From: Bacteroidaceae bacterium
GTDB lineage: Bacteria > Bacteroidota > Bacteroidia > Bacteroidales > Bacteroidaceae
DNA: 5,249 bases
Assembly: GCA_017472905.1 (NCBI GenBank)
Contig: JAFUNW010000210.1
Span: 1 to 5,249 of the forward strand
Direction of reading: 5' to 3'
Below the pieces are notes generated by a model. It was not told the DNA's origin and did no database searches. It worked only from the letters and a program-made list of their open reading frames with translations. Every line of letters begins with the position of its first letter. Positions within the stretch are counted from its first letter, which is position 1. This document shows positions 1 through 5,249 of the stretch, in pieces. Made by a program: the position numbers and the translations under genes.

Positions 1-422
1 CAGTAAATAAAGTCATATTGATAGGAAACGTCGGAAAAGATCCGGACGTGAGATATTTGGATAGCGGTGTAGCCGTTGCTACTTTTTCATTAGCTACAAC
101 AGAACGTGGATATACCTTGCAAAATGGTACTCAAGTACCTGAACGTACAGAATGGCATAATATTGTATTATGGCGCGGGCTTGCACAAACTGCCGAAAAA
201 TATGTGCATAAAGGTGATAAGCTTTACATTGAAGGCAAAATTAAAAGTCGTTCATATGATGACCAAAATGGTATCAAGCGTACAATTGTTGAAATTTTTG
301 CAGATAACATGGAAATGTTGACACCGCGTGGAACTTCGCAATCGCAAGCCCCATCCGTATCGGTGCAACAATCTGTTCAACAGACGGTGGCAGAGAATAT
401 GTCCGATGATTTGCCGTTTTGA
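1..422 (+). CDS. ssb: Single-stranded DNA-binding protein (5' end just outside the window)
   Basis: SSB coats single-stranded DNA during replication, repair and recombination and recruits partner proteins through its C-terminal tip. The reading frame is open from the first base: codons from position 3 read VNKVILIGNVGKDPDVRY, the usual SSB N-terminus. The first two bases fit the end of codon 2, so the inferred start is an ATG just before the window and the full protein would be about 141 aa. The TTG at position 18 is an internal Leu codon, not the start. The OB-fold is intact, with the family signatures TEWHNIVLWRGLAQTAEKY and KGDKLYIEGKIKSRSY. A short Gln/Ser/Val-rich linker follows, ending in the acidic tip DDLPF that binds SSB partners, so the 3' end is complete. 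It lies 33 bp upstream of gldE on the same strand and probably shares its transcript. The identification is secure; whether this is the main chromosomal copy is inferred from the housekeeping context. Confidence 0.96.
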   Translation, partial: VNKVILIGNVGKDPDVRYLDSGVAVATFSLATTERGYTLQNGTQVPERTEWHNIVLWRGLAQTAEKYVHKGDKLYIEGKIKSRSYDDQNGIKRTIVEIFADNMEMLTPRGTSQSQAPSVSVQQSVQQTVAENMSDDLPF

Positions 423-455
423 TTGGTACTAGATGTTTAACTAAAATTTTATTCC

Positions 456-1802
456 TTGGACCCCGATTCGTTTTTATGCCGCTTTGCGGAACTTTTTGAC
501 GGTGTGACCGTTTATCCTCCTTCTGTTGGAGCAATTGTTGCAATTTCTTTGGCAATATTGTTGTTGTTTGCTTCAGGTTTTGTATCTGCTTCCGAAATTG
601 CATTTTTCTCTCTTTCGCCTAATGATCTTAGCGAAATAGAGAAGGAAGAACATGCTTCGGATAGACGGATTGTTGCTTTATTGGAAGATTCAGAAAAGTT
701 ACTTGCTACAATTCTTATATCCAATAACTTTGTAAATGTGACCATCATTATGCTTTGTAATTTTTTCTTTGCAGAAGTGGTGGACTTTGGAAATTCTGTC
801 ATTGTCGAATTTCTGGTTATTACAGTTGTTCTTACTTTCCTTTTATTGTTGTTTGGAGAAATCATGCCGAAGATTTATTCGGCTCAACATACGTTGGGGT
901 TTGTACGAATGGCTGCACCGATTGTCATGGTTCTGAAAAAAGCATTCAGTCCTTTGTCTAATCTATTGGTACGTTCTTCTTTTATAGTCAATAAGTGTGT
1001 TGCCAAGAAGAATTATAATATTTCCGTGGACGAACTTTCCCAGGCTTTGGAGTTGACTGATAAAACAGAGATTTCCGAGGAAAGTAATATTCTGGAAGGT
1101 ATTATTCGGTTTGGTGGAGAAACTGCTAAAGAAGTCATGACTCCACGTCTTGATATGGTAGATTTGGATGTAAGTGCAACTTTTAATGAGGTACTGGATT
1201 GCGTTGTAGAAAATGGGTATTCACGTGTTCCTGTATATGAAGATTCTCGTGATAATATAAAAGGTATTCTTTATATAAAGGATTTGTTGCCTTATTTGAA
1301 GAAGGAAGCGGATTTCGCTTGGCAGAATTTGATCCGTCCGGCTTATTTCGTCCCGGAAACGAAAATGATTGATGATTTGTTAAGGGATTTTCAAACGAAT
1401 AAGATTCATATAGCAATTGTAGTGGATGAATTTGGTGGAACTTCAGGTATCGTAACCATGGAAGATATCATTGAAGAAATTGTAGGAGAAATCAATGATG
1501 AATATGATGAGGAAGAGCGTTCATATGTCAAGATTAATGATCATACCTATGTATTTGAAGCAAAAACATTGCTATCTGATTTTTATAAAATATTGAAAAT
1601 AGATTCTGATTCATTCGAAGATATTGAAGGAGATGCTGATACATTAGCTGGTTTGCTTCTTGAAATAAAGGGAGAGTTCCCTAAATTACACGAAAAATTG
1701 GAATTTGAACATTTCCAATTTGAAGTACTCGAAATGGATGCACGTCGTATTTTAAAGGTAAAGGTTCTTATCGGAGAACAGAAGAATAATAAGAATAATT
1801 AA
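456..1802 (+). CDS. gldE: GldE-like CNNM/CBS/CorC-domain membrane protein
   Basis: This 448-aa protein has the CNNM/CorC (haemolysin C-like) architecture. The N-terminal DUF21/CNNM membrane domain spans about residues 24-180, with hydrophobic segments near 24-48, 84-106, 113-135 and 150-178, and contains the family motifs ASEIAFFSL (45-53) and GEIMPK (134-139). Two CBS domains follow: one from VMTPRLDMVDL (227-237) to about 280, the other about 293-346 with IVVDEFGGTSGIVTMEDIIEE. A CorC_HlyC domain occupies about 355-440. Relatives are linked to Mg2+/Co2+ transport; CBS pairs usually bind adenine nucleotides. In gliding Bacteroidetes, GldE genes also lie near ssb, which supports the symbol; its role in a non-gliding organism is unknown. 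The frame is open only from 441 (stop TAA at 438-440) and has no ATG before residue 99, inside the membrane domain. TTG at 456 is therefore the best start, though no Shine-Dalgarno is visible. Confidence 0.9.
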   Translation: MDPDSFLCRFAELFDGVTVYPPSVGAIVAISLAILLLFASGFVSASEIAFFSLSPNDLSEIEKEEHASDRRIVALLEDSEKLLATILISNNFVNVTIIMLCNFFFAEVVDFGNSVIVEFLVITVVLTFLLLLFGEIMPKIYSAQHTLGFVRMAAPIVMVLKKAFSPLSNLLVRSSFIVNKCVAKKNYNISVDELSQALELTDKTEISEESNILEGIIRFGGETAKEVMTPRLDMVDLDVSATFNEVLDCVVENGYSRVPVYEDSRDNIKGILYIKDLLPYLKKEADFAWQNLIRPAYFVPETKMIDDLLRDFQTNKIHIAIVVDEFGGTSGIVTMEDIIEEIVGEINDEYDEEERSYVKINDHTYVFEAKTLLSDFYKILKIDSDSFEDIEGDADTLAGLLLEIKGEFPKLHEKLEFEHFQFEVLEMDARRILKVKVLIGEQKNNKNN

Positions 1803-1808
1803 GAGAAT

Positions 1809-2441
1809 ATGCCTTTATATCATCAATACAAACTTCGTGATTGGATTGTGGGGGTATGGAAAGTAGATGAGACATTGGAGCAATTATGTTCTATGTTTCA
1901 TCATTTTTCCATTTACGAGAACGATTTCAAGAGGTTCTCTGCAGAGAAAAGGAAGAAGGAATGGCTGGCTGTGCGGGTTTTGTTGAAAGAACTGTGTGGA
2001 GAAGAGAAAAAAATATCGTATTATCCTTCAGGAAAACCTTATTTGGAAGACGGAAGTGCATATGTCAGTTTCTCGCATACGAATGGATATGTAGCAGTTG
2101 CTTTACATCCGTCATCTGAGGTTGGGGTTGATATTGAGCAATACGGTACACGTGTACAACGGTTGGCGTCCCGTTTTATTCGTGAAGATGAAAAGGAATC
2201 TCTTGCGGCAGGAGATGAGATTTATGCATTGTTGTTGCATTGGTCTGCCAAGGAAACCATGTATAAATTGATGGATAATGTTGCCGTTGATTTTATAGAT
2301 CACTTGCGTATCTTTCCTTTTATACCCCAAAAATCAGGTTCTTTTGATGCCTGTGAGTATCGTTCCGGCAAAGAATGTCAATTTCGTATATATTACGATA
2401 CTCATCCGGATTACGTCTTGACCTTTGCTTGTCTGGAATAA
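1809..2441 (+). CDS. 4'-phosphopantetheinyl transferase, Sfp superfamily
   Basis: This 210-aa cytoplasmic enzyme should transfer phosphopantetheine from coenzyme A to a conserved Ser of an acyl or peptidyl carrier protein. Family motifs appear in order: KRKKEWLAVR (47-56), GKPYL (75-79), SFSHTNGYVAVAL (87-99), VGVDIEQ (105-111) with the metal-binding pair Asp108 and Glu110, FIREDEKE (123-130), and WSAKETMYKL (145-154) with Trp145, Lys148, Glu149 and Lys153. All expected catalytic positions are present. Its length suits the Sfp/Gsp type rather than the roughly 120-aa AcpS type. The ATG lies 6 bp after the gldE stop, preceded by AAGAGAAT, a purine-rich stretch that may act as a weak ribosome-binding site; co-transcription with gldE is very likely. 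No carrier-protein, fatty-acid, polyketide or NRPS gene is in the window. Its target is therefore unknown; it may be the general carrier-protein activator of the cell. Confidence 0.93.
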   Translation: MPLYHQYKLRDWIVGVWKVDETLEQLCSMFHHFSIYENDFKRFSAEKRKKEWLAVRVLLKELCGEEKKISYYPSGKPYLEDGSAYVSFSHTNGYVAVALHPSSEVGVDIEQYGTRVQRLASRFIREDEKESLAAGDEIYALLLHWSAKETMYKLMDNVAVDFIDHLRIFPFIPQKSGSFDACEYRSGKECQFRIYYDTHPDYVLTFACLE

Positions 2442-2446
2442 TTATT
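2437..2446. other. Zero-gap convergent gene junction
   Basis: The plus-strand TAA of the transferase gene (2439-2441) abuts the minus-strand TAA of the kinase gene (2442-2444), forming the palindrome AATAATTATT followed by a short T run (to 2450). The stem is only A-T pairs, so it is a poor intrinsic terminator. No better hairpin plus U-tract is evident nearby. Each transcript must therefore end inside the other gene. Confidence 0.85.
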
Positions 2447-4220
2447 TTTTGGCTAGGGTAAATATGAACTCCAGTCCTCCGCCAGGATTGTTTTTGGCAA
2501 AGATACTTCCTTCATGTAATAGGACTGCATTTTTTACGATAGCCAAACCCAGACCGGTTCCTCCTAGTTTTCGTGAACGCCCTTTGTCTACCCGATAAAA
2601 ACGTTCGAAAAGTCGTCCTAGATGTTCTGGAGAGACACCTACGCCCGTGTCCGCAAAACTGAAATAATAGAACTTTTCGCCTTGACGGAAACAGCGGATG
2701 GTAACTTGTATTTGAGTGCCAGCATAAGCAATGGCATTGTCTGTCAGATTGCGGAAGATGGAATAAAGCAGTGAGGAATTACCTTGTATACATAAGTCTG
2801 TAGGTAATAAATTGGATACTGTTATTTGCTTTTCTTCTAATTGTAAAGTGACTTCGTTCAAAATGTTTTTGACCATGACTGAAAGATTCACGGTTTCTTT
2901 TTCTGCCATCTGGGGTGCTTCCTCCATGCGGGTAAGCAAGGATATATCACGTAATAGATGAGTTAACCGATTGCTCTGAGCATAACAGCGTGTTATAAAT
3001 GTATGCATCTGTTCACGGGGAAGCTCGGGATTGTTGACAATCGTTTCCAAGTATCCTTGTATGCTGCTGACAGGTGTTTTCAATTCATGTGCTATATTCT
3101 GTGTAAGTTGTTTTTTCAATCGTGCCTGCTCTGTTTCTTGTGTTACGTCATTGATGGAAATCTCAAAACTGTTGTCTTGAAACAAAATACATTCCAAAGC
3201 AAAAATTCTCCCATCTTTCTCAATTTCCAAAGACATTCTTCTAACTTCCTTTTCGCTTTTCTCTTGATGTTCGCTGATAAACTGAGAAATCGGTTTTAAT
3301 TCGGGAATAGAGAAAATTTCCTGCATATGGCTCAGGTTTTTGTCGGAAATGAAGTTTATGTATTGTTTAAATAGAACATTGACAAGTATCTCTTTCTTTT
3401 GAGAAGTGAAAATGCCGAGTCCTTCATGCGCAATCTGAAGATGGGTAATCAGTTTTTCACGTTCTATGTAAAGCGCTTCCTTAGTGTGATGAAGACGCTG
3501 GTAGATTTGAATGATATGAGTTGATATTTCTCCTAATTCATTTTTGGGGAATGACTTTTGAATATTCGGATTAATAGGTTCATTGCGGTCTGCCTTTAGT
3601 GCAAATTGTTGAAGCTGGGTGATGGACATGCCTAGCTTGTGGGTAAAACTATGGAACATTCCTATTAGTATTAAACTGATGATCAATGCGAACCAAATGT
3701 AATGCGAATCTGTACTAAGTGATTGGATGAGGCTTACATTGTAAGGACGTGCAGATCGGATAATGATACCTAGCTTATTGTAATAGCGGGCAGAATAGAA
3801 GAATTCACCGCCTGTACTTTCGGACAATCGGTGAATGGCATAACCGCTTCCTTTTTGTAAGGCTTGTTGAATTTCTTTACGATTCAAGTGATTTTTGAAT
3901 TGCTCAGGATTTTGAATGAAATTATCAAAGATTACTTTTCCTTTCGTATCAATAAGAGTGACGCGGAGATCATTCAGAGGATGATGACTAACATATTGTC
4001 CTAATAAACTAATGTTGAGAGTATCTTGATCGGATAGGAAATTATTGAGTTGGTCGTTGTAATTCTGAAGTTGTGTATTAAGTAATTCTACTTTGTAATC
4101 TTTTTCACGCCTATATTGGAAAGCCATGAAACATATTACAAATGCAATGAATAGCGTTATGACTGAAAAGAACAATCGTTGGCTAAAAGGTAAAAAATGA
4201 ATAGGGAAAGAGATTCTCAT
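2442..4220 (-). CDS. PhoR-like membrane sensor histidine kinase
   Basis: This 592-aa inner-membrane kinase should sense an extracytoplasmic cue and phosphorylate the regulator encoded just upstream. Domains in order: transmembrane segment 1 (about 15-35); an extracytoplasmic domain (about 38-172) with a Cache/PAS-like pattern, RVTLIDTKGKVIFDN (86-100) and later GIIIRSARP; transmembrane segment 2 (about 174-192); HAMP (about 190-245, with ELGEIS at 228-233); a divergent PAS-like linker (about 255-360); HisKA with the phosphoacceptor His378 in NIAHELKTPVSSIQGYLE; and an ATPase domain with N box RNLTDNAIAYA (490-500), G1 box DTGVG (524-528), F box RLFERFYRVD (536-545) and G2 box GGTGLGLA (553-560). 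All catalytic motifs look intact. The ATG follows the regulator's stop by 9 bp, so the pair is an operon. The domain order resembles PhoR/WalK-type kinases; a phosphate signal is inference. The gene is distinct from hybrid two-component systems, since it carries no receiver domain. Confidence 0.94.
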   Translation of the reverse strand: MRISFPIHFLPFSQRLFFSVITLFIAFVICFMAFQYRREKDYKVELLNTQLQNYNDQLNNFLSDQDTLNISLLGQYVSHHPLNDLRVTLIDTKGKVIFDNFIQNPEQFKNHLNRKEIQQALQKGSGYAIHRLSESTGGEFFYSARYYNKLGIIIRSARPYNVSLIQSLSTDSHYIWFALIISLILIGMFHSFTHKLGMSITQLQQFALKADRNEPINPNIQKSFPKNELGEISTHIIQIYQRLHHTKEALYIEREKLITHLQIAHEGLGIFTSQKKEILVNVLFKQYINFISDKNLSHMQEIFSIPELKPISQFISEHQEKSEKEVRRMSLEIEKDGRIFALECILFQDNSFEISINDVTQETEQARLKKQLTQNIAHELKTPVSSIQGYLETIVNNPELPREQMHTFITRCYAQSNRLTHLLRDISLLTRMEEAPQMAEKETVNLSVMVKNILNEVTLQLEEKQITVSNLLPTDLCIQGNSSLLYSIFRNLTDNAIAYAGTQIQVTIRCFRQGEKFYYFSFADTGVGVSPEHLGRLFERFYRVDKGRSRKLGGTGLGLAIVKNAVLLHEGSIFAKNNPGGGLEFIFTLAKK

Positions 4221-4229
4221 GGATTGTTA

Positions 4230-4919
4230 TTATTCACATTCAAAACAGTAACCGTATCCCAACCGGGTAACGATACATTTACCATATTTACCGATCTTTT
4301 TGCGTAAACGAGTAATGTTGACATCAATCGTACGATCTAATACAAGAACTTCATCTTGCCATACTTTAGTCAGAATCTCTTCTCTGGAAAATACCTTGCC
4401 CTTGTTTTGTAAAAATAGCTGGAGAATCTCAAACTCCTTTTTGGTCAAATAGATCTCAGTATTATTGATACAAACTTTTTTCTGGGTAAGATTAAGAGTC
4501 AATTCTCTGTATTCCAACAGTTCCTTATTCTGGGTGAGCAAAATGGAGGAAGCTCGGCGAAGAACGGCTTTTACACGGACTATTACTTCACGGATGGAAA
4601 ATGGTTTGGAGATATAATCATCTGCACCTAAATTGAATCCTGTAATGGTATCGTTTTCCGTATCTTTGGCCGTGATGAAAATAATTGGAATATGGGCAGT
4701 CTCTTTATTCTTTTTCAAGATGTTGGCCATGCGGAAACCGGAGATTTCCCCCATCATCACATCAAGCAGCAATAGATGGTATGCTGGTAAATTCATCTTC
4801 AGTGCCTCTTCGGCAGAGTTGGCAGTATCTACCTCATAGCCTTCATTCTCAAGGTTGAATTTAAGGATTTCGCACAAATCCTCTTCGTCATCTACTACTA
4901 AAATACGATAATCGTTCAT
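4230..4919 (-). CDS. PhoB/OmpR-family DNA-binding response regulator
   Basis: This 229-aa cytoplasmic transcription factor is the expected partner of the kinase that follows. The receiver domain (1-122) has the acidic pair Asp10-Asp11 in ILVVDDEED, phosphoacceptor Asp53 in LLLDVMMGEISGF, the switch Thr83 in IFITAKD and Lys105 in SKPFSIRE. The winged-helix domain (about 130-229) includes LTKKEFEILQLF, SREEILTKVW, the recognition-helix region RTIDVNITRLRKKIG and the wing VTRLGYGYCFE. All receiver signature residues are present, so it should be phosphorylation-competent. The ATG at 4917-4919 is preceded by CAAAGAAG, a possible weak ribosome-binding site, and by a Bacteroides-type promoter. The gene ends in tandem TAA codons 9 bp before the kinase start. 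The C-terminus ends CFECE, a CxxC pair at 225-228 that may be incidental. It resembles PhoB most closely by domain pattern, but the true regulon cannot be read from this window. Confidence 0.94.
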   Translation of the reverse strand: MNDYRILVVDDEEDLCEILKFNLENEGYEVDTANSAEEALKMNLPAYHLLLLDVMMGEISGFRMANILKKNKETAHIPIIFITAKDTENDTITGFNLGADDYISKPFSIREVIVRVKAVLRRASSILLTQNKELLEYRELTLNLTQKKVCINNTEIYLTKKEFEILQLFLQNKGKVFSREEILTKVWQDEVLVLDRTIDVNITRLRKKIGKYGKCIVTRLGYGYCFECE

Positions 4920-4941
4920 GGTGTCGTCTTCTTTGATTGCA

Positions 4942-4975
4942 CAAAACTAATCTTTTTCTTTTTTTGTTAGACAAA
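4942..4975 (-). promoter_or_regulatory. Putative Bacteroides-type promoter for the two-component operon
   Basis: Read on the minus strand, TTTG at 4975-4972 is followed after 22 bases by TAGTTTTG at 4949-4942, an exact match to the -7 consensus TAnnTTTG. The usual spacing between the two boxes is about 19-21, so this one is slightly long. The spacer is a run of A with few G (minus strand of 4951-4965), which may favour bent or easily melted DNA. Transcription would start near 4935-4940, leaving a leader of about 15-20 bases before the regulator ATG. This is a pattern match only. Confidence 0.6.
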
Positions 4976-5010
4976 GATGGCGACTTTTTATTTCGATTTA
5001 ATGAAACAGA

Positions 5011-5028
5011 TGTTACATTTCCGTTACA
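5011..5028. promoter_or_regulatory. Tandem GTTACA direct repeat (7-4-7), candidate operator
   Basis: On the plus strand, TGTTACA (5011-5017) and CGTTACA (5022-5028) are separated by TTTC, giving two copies with an 11-bp period. PhoB-type response regulators bind head-to-tail dimers to repeats of exactly this geometry (two 7-bp repeats, 4-bp spacer). The core also resembles the TTnACA repeats of Bacillus PhoP, with one mismatch per copy. It lies about 35 bp upstream of the -33 box of the regulator's promoter, and one copy overlaps the ansA stop codon. A third copy at the same period is not seen on either side. Confidence 0.4.
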
Positions 5029-5249
5029 ATTCATTCTTGGTGAATTCTCCGGCAATCGGTTGATCCATCAGTTCGCGGATTTCTTTATCTGATTTTCCAT
5101 GGCCAAGAAGGAACATCAATTTTGTAATCAATGCTTCCACAGTGCTGTCATATCCACTGATGACACCGGCATCCAATAAATGCAGTCCAGTTTCATAACG
5201 TTCCATTTCTACCATGCCGGTAGGACATTGCGAGATGTTCACGATGACG
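5024..5249 (-). CDS. ansA: L-asparaginase, type I, C-terminal part (5' end outside the window)
   Basis: Type I asparaginase is a cytoplasmic enzyme that hydrolyses L-asparagine to aspartate and ammonia. Only the last 74 codons are present, against a usual length near 340-350 aa. The visible part matches the C-terminal domain of the family: VNISQCPTGMVEMERYETG, then AGVISGYDSTVEALITKLMFLL, close in pattern to the C-terminus of E. coli AnsA. The frame stays open to the window edge. The GTG at 5242-5240 is an internal Val codon rather than a start, because the preceding in-frame codons (Val-Ile) continue the conserved strand. The catalytic Thr residues lie in the missing N-terminal part, so activity cannot be judged here. 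The gene points toward the regulator, with 104 bp from its stop to the regulator ATG and no clear terminator in between, so some read-through into the two-component operon is possible. Confidence 0.9.
   Translation of the reverse strand, partial: VIVNISQCPTGMVEMERYETGLHLLDAGVISGYDSTVEALITKLMFLLGHGKSDKEIRELMDQPIAGEFTKNEL

Noticed and set aside
1159..1166. TAGATTTG match to the Bacteroides -7 element in gldE
   Set aside because: No TTTG at the right distance upstream and no gene start downstream; such matches are frequent in AT-rich coding DNA.
1695..1721. 9-bp inverted repeat (AAATTGGAA / TTCCAATTT, 9-base loop) near the 3' end of gldE
   Set aside because: The stem is AT-rich, has no following U-tract, and falls in codons for alternating Glu/Phe residues of the CorC_HlyC domain. 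Chance and coding constraint explain it.
2146..2157. Perfect 12-bp palindrome GTACACGTGTAC inside the transferase gene
   Set aside because: About one perfect 12-bp palindrome is expected by chance in a window this size. It lies in well-conserved coding sequence just after the VGVDIE motif, with no promoter nearby.
4633..4839. Plus-strand open frames opposite the regulator and kinase genes (including 3003-3299)
   Set aside because: They are antisense shadows of strongly conserved coding regions, with no recognisable domain or start context.
4951..4968. T-rich run on the plus strand as a possible terminator
   Set aside because: No GC-rich hairpin precedes it and no plus-strand gene ends there. 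For ansA, on the minus strand, it would be an A-run, not a U-tract.

Overview
The window is an ordinary-looking chromosomal segment from a Bacteroidales bacterium, most likely Bacteroides or a close relative such as Phocaeicola. This rests on an AT-rich composition, a Bacteroidetes-type SSB, a GldE-family protein next to ssb, weak or absent Shine-Dalgarno sequences, and a promoter matching the Bacteroides -33 TTTG / -7 TAnnTTTG pattern. I name the genus by pattern recognition only. Nothing looks recently transferred: there are no insertion sequences, CRISPR arrays, tRNA/rRNA genes or phage genes.

Left half, plus strand (1-2441): three closely packed genes, probably one transcription unit. These are ssb (missing only about its first four bases), gldE (a CNNM/CBS/CorC-type membrane protein, apparently starting at TTG) and an Sfp-type 4'-phosphopantetheinyl transferase that starts 6 bp after gldE stops.

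Right half, minus strand (5249 down to 2442): the 3' end of a type I L-asparaginase gene (ansA), a 97-bp gap carrying a promoter and a 7-4-7 direct repeat, then a PhoB-like response regulator and a PhoR-like sensor kinase separated by 9 bp. The regulator and kinase should be one operon and a cognate pair. Signal would pass from an extracytoplasmic sensor domain to kinase His378, to regulator Asp53, and then to promoters.

The two halves converge with no gap: the phosphopantetheinyl transferase TAA ends at 2441 and the kinase TAA begins at 2442 on the other strand. Both end genes are cut by the window, so their true start codons lie outside it.

I see no strong candidate for an undescribed system. 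The most testable lead is the tandem GTTACA repeat upstream of the regulator, which has the geometry of a PhoB/OmpR-family operator and may mark autoregulation or a phosphate-type regulon.
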